A DNA stretch of 55,921 nt from Candidatus Similichlamydia laticola (GTDB lineage Bacteria > Chlamydiota > Chlamydiia > Chlamydiales > Parilichlamydiaceae), in NCBI RefSeq assembly GCF_003339615.1, contig NZ_QQBG01000011.1:1-55921 (forward strand). Reading direction: 5' to 3'. Below, in pieces: positions 17,849 to 26,409 of this stretch (the stretch's first letter is position 1; every line of letters starts with the position of its first letter). Position numbers and translations under genes: made by a program. Below the pieces are notes generated by a model. It was not told where the DNA came from. It did no database searches and saw only the letters and a program-made list of their open reading frames with translations.

Positions 17849-18847
17849 TCAACTCACTTCAAATCGTTCCAGTTCTTTTCTTGCTTCAGAACGATATAGA
17901 TGACAAGCACACTTCTTATCATTCTGAGTCAAAAGCTCTGCATCCTCTAAACCACAAACGTTCATGGCAAAAGGGCATCGCGGTGCAAAAGCGCACCCTT
18001 TTGGCAATCTAGAAAGGTCAGGAGGACTACCTGGAATTGTCTTTAGCCGTTTAGATACATGTGCAGTTGGAAGCGCTTGGAGGAGACTTTTTGTGTAAGG
18101 ATGTTGTGGAGCACGAAAGATTTCAAATACAGAACCTTCTTCTACAATTTTTCCTGCATACATGACGAGAATTCTATCAGCAAAGGCAGAGACCACGCCC
18201 AGATCATGGGTGATGAATAAAATACTCATCGATAATTCACTTCTTAGCCCTTGTAAAAGGGTCAGTATCTGTTCCTGAACAGTTACGTCCAAAGCCGTTG
18301 TAGGTTCATCTGCAATCAAAATTTGAGGTTTAGAAGCTAGGGCAACTGCAATAGCAATACGCTGACGCTGTCCTCCACTAAGTTCATGCGGATAGTGGTT
18401 AGTTCTGCGTTTTGCATCTGAGATGCCTACACGTTCTAGCCAGTAAAGTGCTTCTGCTGCTGCTTCTTTTCGAGAGAGTCCCAAATGATAACGCATACCT
18501 TCCGCAATTTGTTCTCCAATACTAAACATCGGATGCAACGCTGTCATGACATTCTGAAAGACGAAACCAATTGATTTACCACGAAAATGGTGTAAGTCAT
18601 CTTCTTCCACTTCAACAAGATTGGTTTCGTCAAAAATCACTTTTCCAGAAAGATTGTATTGGATATTCCTTGGAATTAATTTGACTAAGGACATGGCTAA
18701 CATGCTTTTACCACAACCTGATTCTCCAAGGACAAAAAGAACCTCTCCTTCTTTCAGAGAGAAAGAAACATTCCTAACGCAGTGAACCAAACCTTGTTGT
18801 GTACGTAGCTTGAGAGACAATTGCTCAGCAACTAAGATCGACTTCAT
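17849..18847 (-). CDS. oppD: Oligopeptide ABC transporter ATPase OppD
   Basis: A 332-residue nucleotide-binding subunit with Walker A GESGCGKS, signature LSGGQRQR, Walker B ILIADEPTTALD, H-loop FITHDLGVV, and the C-terminal cysteine region GCAFAPRCPFAMNVC characteristic of OppD/DppD subunits. OppD and OppF pair as a heterodimer under the OppB/OppC channel to import peptides, an important amino-acid source for intracellular bacteria. Its ATG overlaps the oppC stop (ATGA). Confidence 0.92.
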   Translation of the reverse strand: MKSILVAEQLSLKLRTQQGLVHCVRNVSFSLKEGEVLFVLGESGCGKSMLAMSLVKLIPRNIQYNLSGKVIFDETNLVEVEEDDLHHFRGKSIGFVFQNVMTALHPMFSIGEQIAEGMRYHLGLSRKEAAAEALYWLERVGISDAKRRTNHYPHELSGGQRQRIAIAVALASKPQILIADEPTTALDVTVQEQILTLLQGLRSELSMSILFITHDLGVVSAFADRILVMYAGKIVEEGSVFEIFRAPQHPYTKSLLQALPTAHVSKRLKTIPGSPPDLSRLPKGCAFAPRCPFAMNVCGLEDAELLTQNDKKCACHLYRSEARKELERFEVS

Positions 18848-19779
18848 GCGGGGTCTTCTTCCTCAACAAATCCTCTCGGATCTAAGGCATCCCTTAAACC
18901 ATCCCCTATCCAGTTAAAAGCTAACATGGTCATAAAGATAAAAATAATTGGAAAAAAAAGTCGCCAAGGGTAATAGCGCAACGCCGCTAGCCCTGAGCTA
19001 GCCATACTGCCCCAACTGGCGACAGGCAAATCAACTCCCATGCCCAAGAAACTCAAAAAGCCTTCTCCAAAAATGGCACTTGGAACGGACAAAGTGACAG
19101 AAACAATTAAAGGGCCCCAAATGTTGGGAAGAATATGAAAAAAGAAAATATGCCTCTTGTTTGCTCCAATGGCTTTGGCCGCCAGGACGAAATCTTGGTG
19201 CTTACATTGTAAAACTTGGAAACGGACAATACGTGCGGTTCGACACCAACTCACAAGTGCAATAATAAATAGAACGGTAAAGAATCCACCGCGAAAGAGG
19301 CATCTTAGAGCCATAGCTTTAAGTAAGGTGGGAACGCCATCCAGTGCATCAATCACGCGCATCATTACTTCATCGATCCATCCACCAAAATATCCGGAGA
19401 TCCCTCCGAACAAAATTCCAAGAACTAAGTCAATGATGGCAGAGCCAATACCGACTCCAAGCGAAATACGTGCCCCGGACCAAACGCGCACAAAAATGTC
19501 ACGTCCTAATTCGTCTGTTCCAAACCAAAACTCTGTACTTGGAGGTGCATTCACGGACTGCAGATGGTTCTCGTAATAGGTGTGCGAAGAAAAGACAGGA
19601 ATGAAAATAGCCCCCCAAAGGAGAACGAGCACAAAGAGAAGGGACCCAGACGCTGTTCTGCTCCTAACAAATTGCCGAAAAACTAGAGCTACCTTGCTAG
19701 GAAAATGCATCTCCTCTAAAGGCCTTCCCTCTTCTTGAGTCTTCTCAAGCGGCGAAAATAGGCTTTCATTTTTATCCAT
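18844..19779 (-). CDS. oppC: Oligopeptide ABC transporter permease OppC
   Basis: A 311-residue inner membrane permease. After a hydrophilic N-terminus comes a membrane segment (FVLVLLWGAIFIPVFS), the periplasmic WFGTDELGRDIFVRVWSGAR stretch typical of OppC/DppC, and the EAA loop ending AAKAIGANKRHIFFFHILPN, which contacts the ATPases. It ends in the usual FNWIGDGLRDALDPR. It follows oppB by 21 bases. Confidence 0.93.
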   Translation of the reverse strand: MDKNESLFSPLEKTQEEGRPLEEMHFPSKVALVFRQFVRSRTASGSLLFVLVLLWGAIFIPVFSSHTYYENHLQSVNAPPSTEFWFGTDELGRDIFVRVWSGARISLGVGIGSAIIDLVLGILFGGISGYFGGWIDEVMMRVIDALDGVPTLLKAMALRCLFRGGFFTVLFIIALVSWCRTARIVRFQVLQCKHQDFVLAAKAIGANKRHIFFFHILPNIWGPLIVSVTLSVPSAIFGEGFLSFLGMGVDLPVASWGSMASSGLAALRYYPWRLFFPIIFIFMTMLAFNWIGDGLRDALDPRGFVEEEDPA

Positions 19780-19800
19780 ACAGCCACGCCAAACCTTTCT

Positions 19801-20736
19801 TCACTTCTTCCTGAAGATCGAGGAACGAGCTACACGGGGGTCAAGGGATATGTGAATTAAATCAACTATAAAATTCGCGATAAGAAGAAGAAACCCATAA
19901 AACACAGTCAATCCTAAGATAAGGGGATAGTCGCGATTGGAAATGCTTTTGACTAACCATTGGCCAATTCCGGGTATGGCAAAGATCTTTTCAACGACAA
20001 ACCCTCCAATTAAAATTCCAGAAGTCAGTGGCCCCAAGATACCTAGAGCGGGCAAAATAGCTTCAGGAAGAAGATGACGATACAAGACGTGATTCCACGG
20101 AACACCTTTCGCTCGAGCAAATTGAATATAGTCTCGTGAGAGGGCATTAATCATGCCTGATCGGATAAGACGTGCAAGGTGACAAGTAGGAGAAAATGCG
20201 ATGGCTAAAACAGGCAGAACAGTGTGACGAAAAGTACCCCAGCAAGCAACAGGGAAGAGACCAAGTTTGATTGCAAAGATATATTGAAGAAGAGTGGCTT
20301 TAACAAAACTAGGATTAGAAATTCCTACTACCGAAGCGATCGTAATGATACGATCGACCGGTTTTTTCCAATTTTTAGCAGACAAGACTCCGCAATACGT
20401 ACCGACGAAGAGGGAAAGAAAAAGAGCCTCTACTCCTAAAGTCGCTGAGACGGGAAACCCCTCTTTTAGGATAGAATTCACGGACCGGTCCGTGTACTTG
20501 AGGGAAGGGCCTAAATCCAACTGAACTAGTCCTTTCAAATAGGTGATATATTGCACCCAAACGGAGTGATTTAAGCCGTAATACGCATTAAGTGCAGCCC
20601 TGACCTCTTTGGGAATAGGCCTTTCCTCTGCAAAAGGATCTCCAGGAATAATCTTCATGAGAAAAAAAGTAACTGTCGCAATGGAGAATAGAGTTGCAAA
20701 GGCGCTTACAGTTTTCCTTAGAATCAGCTTCCGCAT
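19801..20736 (-). CDS. oppB: Oligopeptide ABC transporter permease OppB
   Basis: A 311-residue permease with an N-terminal membrane segment (TLFSIATVTFFLMKIIPGDP), the YGLNHSVWVQYITYLKGL segment that follows in OppB/DppB, several further helices, and the EAA-type loop RAKGVPWNHVLYRHLLPEA. The C-terminus ends DLIHISLDPRV as in the family. Its start overlaps the 3' end of the phosphofructokinase gene by 13 bases, so the two are linked in transcription. No oppA substrate-binding gene lies within or beside the cluster. Confidence 0.93.
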   Translation of the reverse strand: MRKLILRKTVSAFATLFSIATVTFFLMKIIPGDPFAEERPIPKEVRAALNAYYGLNHSVWVQYITYLKGLVQLDLGPSLKYTDRSVNSILKEGFPVSATLGVEALFLSLFVGTYCGVLSAKNWKKPVDRIITIASVVGISNPSFVKATLLQYIFAIKLGLFPVACWGTFRHTVLPVLAIAFSPTCHLARLIRSGMINALSRDYIQFARAKGVPWNHVLYRHLLPEAILPALGILGPLTSGILIGGFVVEKIFAIPGIGQWLVKSISNRDYPLILGLTVFYGFLLLIANFIVDLIHISLDPRVARSSIFRKK

Positions 20737-22370
20737 GCATTCTTCTCCAGATATAGGGTTTTGGGGATATCATGAGGGTCCGTAAGGCTATTTCCATTAA
20801 ATTGACACGGGCCAGGGGAAAGGAAACAGTCTTTGACTGCCCACCGTTCCTCCATTTCCTTAAGTCTAAGAAAAGCCGGACCTCCTAAATTTACCAGTGT
20901 TTTTCGTATTACTGGACTCCACTGCCCTCTTCTTCTTTCTTTATGAAACATAGAGCTTAAAGGCACCCCTTTAACCTGCCAAGAAGAAACAGATTTCTCT
21001 AAGTCGGTAATAAGAGCCATGTACCCATTTCTTTCCTCCAAAACCAATGCGGCCGCACACATGCCCAAAGCATAGCAGTAATGCGCATCGAAATGGCTTG
21101 GATGAGCACAGCGACACTCGTATCCAAAGAAATGGGTTAGGGCAGAAAAAGGGACTTCAGAAGCCTTTTTCTCCAGGGTCTGTTTCACGAGAGACAAGAG
21201 AAGCCTTTCTGTTTCGATTCTAGATACAGCCACATTTCCATGAGAATCTCGATCGTACAACAACTGTTCCTGAATTGTTCTTGGGAGGGACCCGAGTATT
21301 GTGGCAGATGCAGGATCTAAACTTTGATGAATAGTGTCTAAGGTGTGATGAGGATCCCTTGCGAGAAGGTCGTTTAGGACACACATTAAACTATCAATCC
21401 CTGGAACCTGTTCAATCAATCCTTCTGGAACCAAGATCACACCGTAATTCTTACCCGCTTGTGCTCGTGTTTTGATCAGTTTTGCTAGAGAGGAAATCAA
21501 CTTATCGAGAGAGACTCCATCACGACGAATTTGCTCACTGATAAGTGTATACGTAGGTTGCACCTGTAGAGCCGTTTCTAAGGTCAGATGAGAAGCATGC
21601 CTTCCCATTAAGCGAATAAAGTGATAGTTTTTTTTGCACGATAAAGCATCCATGCAAACATTACCGACTAGTTCGGAAATGACCTTAGATGCTGTATCGT
21701 GACCAAAGGAAATCTCAATAGAGTGTCCCTTGAGATCTCCATCAATTGTTTTAGGCACTCCGATTACAGACGTCTTAAAGTTTTGCTTTTGAAAAAATTC
21801 GGCGAGAAGACCTGCGTTCGTATTAGAATCGTCCCCCCCAATGACAACTAAGCCGTTGAGGTCGAGAGACTGACACACTTCCATTGCTTGTTCAAAAGCT
21901 TGCTGACCCACTAATTTTGTCCTGGAGGTGGATAAGAGATGAAAACCTCCAGAATTGGTCCAATTGCGCAAAAACTCGTGAGAAAGCTCTACGTAATCTC
22001 CATGAAGGAGGCCCCAAAAGCCTTCCTGAAACCCGAACAATTTGTTCCGAGTAGAAAGGCGTGTCATGGCTTCAGAAAGGCCAAGGACGACGTTGTGCCC
22101 TCCCGGGGATGGCCCTCCGGAAAAAAGCACACCAATTCGTACAACTTCTTTTTTAGAATCCTGAGGGCACAACCCGCGTTCTGCCACCAGCAAGGGAGCG
22201 GATCGCGTAGAAGAAAAATATTCCTCTACCTCAGGACGAACGGAGACTTCCTTTTCCTCCCGGAATCGCATATGAGGAAATTTGGATAATTGCTGTGGCA
22301 GCCGAAGACAAGCGCCTATCCTGGCGAAAGTGAGGGGGCTCACCATCTCGTTGTTGGACACGTACATCAC
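20724..22370 (-). CDS. pfp: Pyrophosphate-dependent phosphofructokinase
   Basis: A 548-residue protein of the long PPi-PFK type, which reversibly phosphorylates fructose 6-phosphate using PPi. Motifs are GVLFSGGPSPGGHN, GGDDSNTNA (GGDD marks PPi use rather than ATP), PKTIDGDLKG with the catalytic aspartate, and MGRHASHLTLE. Chlamydia also uses such enzymes and, as I recall, has one near its opp genes. The start is uncertain: a GTG at 22370, with in-frame ATG at 22367 and 22346. It leads into oppB with an overlap. Confidence 0.92.
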   Translation of the reverse strand: MMYVSNNEMVSPLTFARIGACLRLPQQLSKFPHMRFREEKEVSVRPEVEEYFSSTRSAPLLVAERGLCPQDSKKEVVRIGVLFSGGPSPGGHNVVLGLSEAMTRLSTRNKLFGFQEGFWGLLHGDYVELSHEFLRNWTNSGGFHLLSTSRTKLVGQQAFEQAMEVCQSLDLNGLVVIGGDDSNTNAGLLAEFFQKQNFKTSVIGVPKTIDGDLKGHSIEISFGHDTASKVISELVGNVCMDALSCKKNYHFIRLMGRHASHLTLETALQVQPTYTLISEQIRRDGVSLDKLISSLAKLIKTRAQAGKNYGVILVPEGLIEQVPGIDSLMCVLNDLLARDPHHTLDTIHQSLDPASATILGSLPRTIQEQLLYDRDSHGNVAVSRIETERLLLSLVKQTLEKKASEVPFSALTHFFGYECRCAHPSHFDAHYCYALGMCAAALVLEERNGYMALITDLEKSVSSWQVKGVPLSSMFHKERRRGQWSPVIRKTLVNLGGPAFLRLKEMEERWAVKDCFLSPGPCQFNGNSLTDPHDIPKTLYLEKNACGS

Positions 22371-22452
22371 CTATTGTTTCAATATGCACAGAAGCAAAGG
22401 CGAGATAAACGATCTAGGCGATTAAGAACAGATAGAATGGGCTCTGTAAAGA

Positions 22453-22526
22453 TAGCGGCAGATGGACTTGAACCACCGACCTACGGATTATGATTCCGCT
22501 GCTCTGACCAACTGAGCTATGCCGCC
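22453..22526 (-). tRNA. tRNA-Met (CAU), elongator type
   Basis: Minus strand cloverleaf with acceptor GGCGGCA/TGCCGCT (first pair G-U), D arm AGCTCAGTTGGTCAGAGCA, anticodon stem GCGGA/TCCGT around loop ATCATAA, and T loop TTCAAGT. Anticodon CAT could also be the lysidine-modified tRNA-Ile2; the GGCGG...CCGCTA ends favour elongator Met. Confidence 0.85.
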
Positions 22527-22559
22527 CCACAAGAGAGGCATCCAAAAAAAGATCAAGTA

Positions 22560-22631
22560 TGGCGGGGGCAGGATTCGAACCTACGACCTCTGGGTTATGA
22601 GCCCAGCGAGCTTCCACTGCTCCACCCCGCA
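22560..22631 (-). tRNA. Initiator tRNA-fMet (CAU)
   Basis: Minus strand sequence closely follows bacterial initiator tRNA: TGCGGGGTGGAGCAG at the 5' end, the three G-C pairs next to the anticodon loop (GGGCTCATAACCC), AGGTCGTAGGTTCGAATCC, and an unpaired 1:72 position (T/C). The D loop is a little short (72 nt total). It lies 33 bases upstream of tRNA-Met. Confidence 0.93.
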
Positions 22632-22647
22632 CCAAAATTCCAGCGCG

Positions 22648-22676
22648 ATGATACAGGGAATACTGAATTTTAGAAA
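22648..22676 (-). promoter_or_regulatory. Putative promoter of the fMet-Met tRNA pair
   Basis: On the minus strand TTTCTA (22671-22676), a 17-base spacer and TATCAT (22648-22653) lie about 17 bases ahead of the tRNA-fMet 5' end. The -35 is poor (3 of 6). The rest of the 143-base spacer up to 22775 shows no gene. Confidence 0.3.
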
Positions 22677-22775
22677 ACAGGAAAGCGTAAGGTGTGAATC
22701 GAAGCATTCTGGAATCAGGAAATGTGATAAATTCCCCCTGCATCGTTCTGTTTTGTTTGATGGAGACTAGGTACC

Positions 22776-24695
22776 ATGCGGCGATCAACAGTTTCAGCAG
22801 ATTTCGGATCGTGTTTAGCAGGTGAAACAGGTTGTTGGAAATTTTCTGTTTGCCCTTCTTCCCCTCTGCAAAAGGGCACTTTGATCCGGTTAGAAATGGG
22901 GTCAGCTGGACAGGCTTACGAGTGGCAGATTCCCCAAACAAACGTTGCAAAGGATAACGCTATTTTTGGTGTTTTCAATGGCTCCACCATTGTGAAAGCA
23001 AAGGAAGGGCCTCTTGGAGAGGCCCAAACTATCTCTTTCGAGTTTATCCTTCCCAAGACCTTAGCTGTTGGGCAAAGGTTTCAGATTGTCATCGGTGGAA
23101 AAACAGACGACTTCCAGTCAAGGGTTGGGACGAATCGTGTTCAAACGTTTACTCAGAGAAGGAAACTCTTTCTCATTGTCATGGAGCATGCTGAGAGTGG
23201 GCTTAAGGAACAGGAAAAAATTGCTGTTGATGTTTTGGGAAACGTTTTGGATAAAATTCGCGTTTTAGCTCCTTCTTGCGTCGGAAAAGGCAAACGGTTC
23301 GATGTTGTTGTTCGGTTTGAAGATCAGTTTGGTAATCCTACGAATAACGCTCCACCAGACACTTTGATTTCCCTTTCTTATGAAAATTTAAGGGACAATT
23401 TGCAATGGCAATTGTTTGTGCATGAAACAGGATTTGTTACTTTGCCCAATCTCTATTTCAATGAGGTAGGCGTTTACCGTATTCGGCTCAAAAATGAGCT
23501 GAACGGAACAGTTTTCGTCAGTGCTCCTATTCGCTGTTTTCCAGAAGAGACCCTTTTATTTTGGGGGCATCTTCGTGGAGAACCTCCCAAGTCTAAGACG
23601 ATGGAAACTTATGAAATGTACCTTCGACAGTTTCGTGATGAAATGGGACTCAACTTCTTAACAATCACACCTCCGGATCAGTTGACAGACGGAGGTTGTA
23701 TTAAAAGTCTTGTGCAATCGATTGAAGACTTCAATGAAGAGGATCGTTTCGTTACCTTTTTTGGAGCACAACATTCAGGAAAAGCAAAAGAAGTGGGCTG
23801 TCGTCAGCTGTTTTCTACAAGTGACTCTCGCTTACATCAGAAGGATATAGAATTTAAAACACATGCTGACCTGAAAAAGTTTTATAAAACAGCTATGACA
23901 GGTGACGTTATTGCTGTGCCCTTTCTTACAATGGGAGAAAAAACAGGATACGACTTTAGAGATCTTTCGAAAGAGTTCGAGCATGTCGTTGAAATATATT
24001 GCAACCTGGGAAGCTCCGAATGTCTTGAAGATAACCTCTTCCCTATACGATCCAAATCTTCGAAAATGGCACAGGGGAACTCGTATGGTTCTGTTCGGGA
24101 GGCCTTGAATCGTAATCTTCGATTTGGTTTTTGTGCTGGTGGAATCGACCCCAGGAGCTTAGGAGCAGAGCAATCAAGCTATTCGCCAGGTCTCACCGCA
24201 GTCTTTAGTCCAGAGTTTAATCGGAAGTCAATCTTCGAGGCTATCTCGCAAAGAAGTTGTTTTGCAACAACAGGGGCGCGCATTCTTTTGGGCTTCTTTG
24301 TCGCTGGAGCAAGAATGGGTCAGGAGATTTCGACAGATGATAAACCTGGCTTAATTCTGAATCGACATCTGACGGGATTTGTTTCAGGATTAGCAGGCCT
24401 CAAGTCTGTCGAAATTATTCGCAATGGGACAGTACTTCATAAGTTAGACTGCCCTTCTGGACAGACAGACCTCGACTTCTCTCTGGATGATCGAGATGAT
24501 CTTGAGTCAATTAGTCTCAATCATCAAAACAAGCTTTTTTCCTATTACTATTTGCGTATTGTTCAGGAGGACAACCATGCCGCTTGGTCGTCCCCTATTT
24601 GGGTCGACTTTGTTACCCCTTCAGATGCACAACAAGAAGATACTCCTATAGTCGCTCAGAAAAAGCACACAACTAAAAGAAAGCGTAGCTCTTAA
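22776..24695 (+). CDS. DUF3604-like protein with altered metal-site motif
   Basis: A 639-residue protein. The C-terminal half resembles DUF3604 proteins: the typical SPGLTAVFSPEFNRKSIFEA stretch is followed by SQRSCFATTGARILLGF (about residues 464-505), and an Ig-like segment follows. The N-terminal 260 residues look beta-rich with no clear signal peptide. DUF3604 proteins usually open their catalytic-like part with W-G-D-L-H; here it reads FWGHLRGEPPK, so the presumed metal residues are changed. The end is basic (TTKRKRSS). Function is unknown; the family may be related to PHP-type hydrolases. A 22-base gap separates it from ftsY. Confidence 0.65.
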   Translation: MRRSTVSADFGSCLAGETGCWKFSVCPSSPLQKGTLIRLEMGSAGQAYEWQIPQTNVAKDNAIFGVFNGSTIVKAKEGPLGEAQTISFEFILPKTLAVGQRFQIVIGGKTDDFQSRVGTNRVQTFTQRRKLFLIVMEHAESGLKEQEKIAVDVLGNVLDKIRVLAPSCVGKGKRFDVVVRFEDQFGNPTNNAPPDTLISLSYENLRDNLQWQLFVHETGFVTLPNLYFNEVGVYRIRLKNELNGTVFVSAPIRCFPEETLLFWGHLRGEPPKSKTMETYEMYLRQFRDEMGLNFLTITPPDQLTDGGCIKSLVQSIEDFNEEDRFVTFFGAQHSGKAKEVGCRQLFSTSDSRLHQKDIEFKTHADLKKFYKTAMTGDVIAVPFLTMGEKTGYDFRDLSKEFEHVVEIYCNLGSSECLEDNLFPIRSKSSKMAQGNSYGSVREALNRNLRFGFCAGGIDPRSLGAEQSSYSPGLTAVFSPEFNRKSIFEAISQRSCFATTGARILLGFFVAGARMGQEISTDDKPGLILNRHLTGFVSGLAGLKSVEIIRNGTVLHKLDCPSGQTDLDFSLDDRDDLESISLNHQNKLFSYYYLRIVQEDNHAAWSSPIWVDFVTPSDAQQEDTPIVAQKKHTTKRKRSS

Positions 24696-24717
24696 TTTCA
24701 GAACAGGTCTTTCGTAT

Positions 24718-25581
24718 ATGATTTTTCGCAAGTTGTTTCAGAGATTGAAGACGTGTGCTTGTTCTAACAGCAAGAAGGAGTCTTTACCACCTCCTTGGTT
24801 AGGCGAAGCGCTTTTATCGGCAAATACAAACCAAAAGGTTGTGGATCGATTGCTATCTGCAGTACGTTATTCAGGCCAAGGAAAAGGTTCTTGGGAAGAG
24901 GTAGTACGGGAGGAGCTATTGAAAATGGTTCCGCGAGAGCCGTTTTGTCTTTCGAAAAAAAGGCCTCAAGTGTTCTTTTTCCTTGGTGAAAACGGACATG
25001 GAAAAACAACCTCCTGCGCCAAAGTTGCCCGATATTTTTTACAGCAGAACAATCGCCCCTTTCTTATTGCGAGTGATACATTCAGGGCTGCGGCAGGAGA
25101 ACAACTTCAATTCTGGGCCGATACTCTTGATATTCCCTGTTTCCAGGGGAAGCCGAAAGCTGATCCAGCTTCCGTAGTTTTTCAAGGCATGCAAAAGGCG
25201 CTTGCAGAGGAGAGGGATGTAATCTTGATCGATACTTCTGGTAGGCTGTCGAACAACCAAAATTTGATGATGGAATTGAAAAAATCGGTCTCCATTGCTC
25301 ATAAGTTTTTATCGGCTGATCGTATACATTCCCTACTCATACTTGATAGCTCTCTGGGTCAGTACGCTTCGATCCAGGCTTTGAAGTTCTCCGATCAACT
25401 CCGAATTGCAGGATACATTTTCACTCGATCGGAAAGACCATCAGGAACTCTCTTTTCTGTGTTGGAGGTCCGGCCCTTGCCTATTGCTTTTTTAAGCCTA
25501 GGCGGTAACATTGAGGATTTATCTCTATTTGACCCCATGGAATATACTGTTTCTTTTCTCGAGTCATTAAAAGAATGTTAG
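24718..25581 (+). CDS. ftsY: FtsY-like SRP receptor GTPase with degenerate G4/G5
   Basis: A 287-residue protein of the SRP GTPase family, which docks the signal recognition particle with its ribosome at the membrane. The N and G domains are present: G1 GENGHGKTT, DTFRAAAGEQL, and DTSGR in place of DTAGR. The guanine-recognition G4 motif TKxD, followed in FtsY by GTAKGG, reads TRSERPSGT, so the specificity aspartate is missing, and the G5 region GVGE reads LGGN. The LLDAxxGQ stretch reads LILDSSLGQYA. The N-terminal acidic domain is short. It is either a strongly diverged FtsY or one with altered nucleotide specificity. Confidence 0.82.
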   Translation: MIFRKLFQRLKTCACSNSKKESLPPPWLGEALLSANTNQKVVDRLLSAVRYSGQGKGSWEEVVREELLKMVPREPFCLSKKRPQVFFFLGENGHGKTTSCAKVARYFLQQNNRPFLIASDTFRAAAGEQLQFWADTLDIPCFQGKPKADPASVVFQGMQKALAEERDVILIDTSGRLSNNQNLMMELKKSVSIAHKFLSADRIHSLLILDSSLGQYASIQALKFSDQLRIAGYIFTRSERPSGTLFSVLEVRPLPIAFLSLGGNIEDLSLFDPMEYTVSFLESLKEC

Positions 25582-25727
25582 TTTGTACACCGACAGTTGT
25601 CTGAAGAGCGTGCGACTGAGTCTTGATCTCCGTTTTTATCTCCCTACAAATACATTTCTTGAAAAATTAGAGGTACATGGTCAATGAAAGGCATGAACCA
25701 GTTTGGAAAGCCCTTAGGAGGATTTCA

Positions 25728-25919
25728 ATGGAAAGCTTGGTGAAAATTGCTCTGTTTGTTCTCATTTTGAGTCCTATTTTCTTGTTTTTTTGTTGGGGGT
25801 GCAGAAAGCGTTGTTGCTCCTTTTCCTTTTTTTCTAAGGACAAGTCGAGTTGTTGTCCCTGCGATTCGAAGGAAGAAGATAAGGGGAAATGTTGTAGAAC
25901 CAAGGATTGCAACGATTGA
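25728..25919 (+). CDS. Tiny cysteine-rich single-pass membrane protein
   Basis: A 63-residue protein with an N-terminal hydrophobic segment (residues 4-21, SLVKIALFVLILSPIFLF) followed by a hydrophilic tail; ten of 63 residues are cysteine, arranged C-x2-C-x3-CC, then CC-x-C, then CC and C. The ATG at 25728 has TAGGAGG 6 bases upstream, a strong site that supports expression; the longer reading from 25677 lacks this. Chlamydial cell envelopes are held together by small cysteine-rich proteins such as OmcA, and the CPCDSKEEDKGKC tail is reminiscent of it, but there is no proper lipobox. A structural envelope role is inference. Confidence 0.6.
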   Translation: MESLVKIALFVLILSPIFLFFCWGCRKRCCSFSFFSKDKSSCCPCDSKEEDKGKCCRTKDCND

Positions 25920-26407
25920 ACTGTTTGGACCTCTCTTCAAAGAAGGGCCATAAAAGGAGCGTGGCGATTGATCCGGGCATGGTGCGTTGTGGTTTAGCCA
26001 TTTCGGATCCGTCTGCCTCTTTTGCCCTCCCCCTTCGAACAATTACGCTTAAGACAAGCGACCCTCGGCAAGCTGCTTATCAAATTCTTCAAGTGCTTGA
26101 GCAAGAGTTGGTCGAAACAATCGTTGTCGGCATACCTCTTCTTCTTTCAGGGAAGGATAGTCGCATGACAGCTTGGGCTAGAGTTCTCTACCAAGAACTA
26201 TGTGCGGCTCTTCAGAAAAATTCTGTGCAGGTTGTGCCTTGGGACGAAAGACTCTCTTCCCGACAAGCGGACGTCTTGCTCGAAGAAAGACAGCTGAAAA
26301 AGAAACGCAGGAAAGAGGTACAGGATTCAGTCGCTGCTACACTGATTTTACAGAGTTATCTTGATGCAAGGCATCATCAACAGCAGAGTCTTCCTCTAAG
26401 GGGGTAA
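25907..26407 (+). CDS. ruvX: Putative pre-16S rRNA nuclease YqgF/RuvX
   Basis: A 166-residue RNase H-fold protein of the YqgF family. Visible catalytic landmarks are SVAIDPGMVRCGLAISD, VVGIPLLLSG and VPWDERLSS, then QDSVAATLILQSYL with the last acidic residue. It is thought to mature the 5' end of 16S rRNA. The start is uncertain: TTG at 25907 or 25916 (AAGGA upstream), or GTG at 25963 next to the first motif. It overlaps the cysteine-rich gene by 13 bases. ruvX-zwf-pgl order matches Chlamydia as I recall. Confidence 0.9.
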   Translation: MQRLNCLDLSSKKGHKRSVAIDPGMVRCGLAISDPSASFALPLRTITLKTSDPRQAAYQILQVLEQELVETIVVGIPLLLSGKDSRMTAWARVLYQELCAALQKNSVQVVPWDERLSSRQADVLLEERQLKKKRRKEVQDSVAATLILQSYLDARHHQQQSLPLRG

Positions 26408-26409
26408 AG

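Noticed and set aside
22414-22950. 178-codon minus-strand open frame
   Set aside because: It spans both tRNA genes and the start of the DUF3604-like gene, and its sequence looks like translated tRNA.
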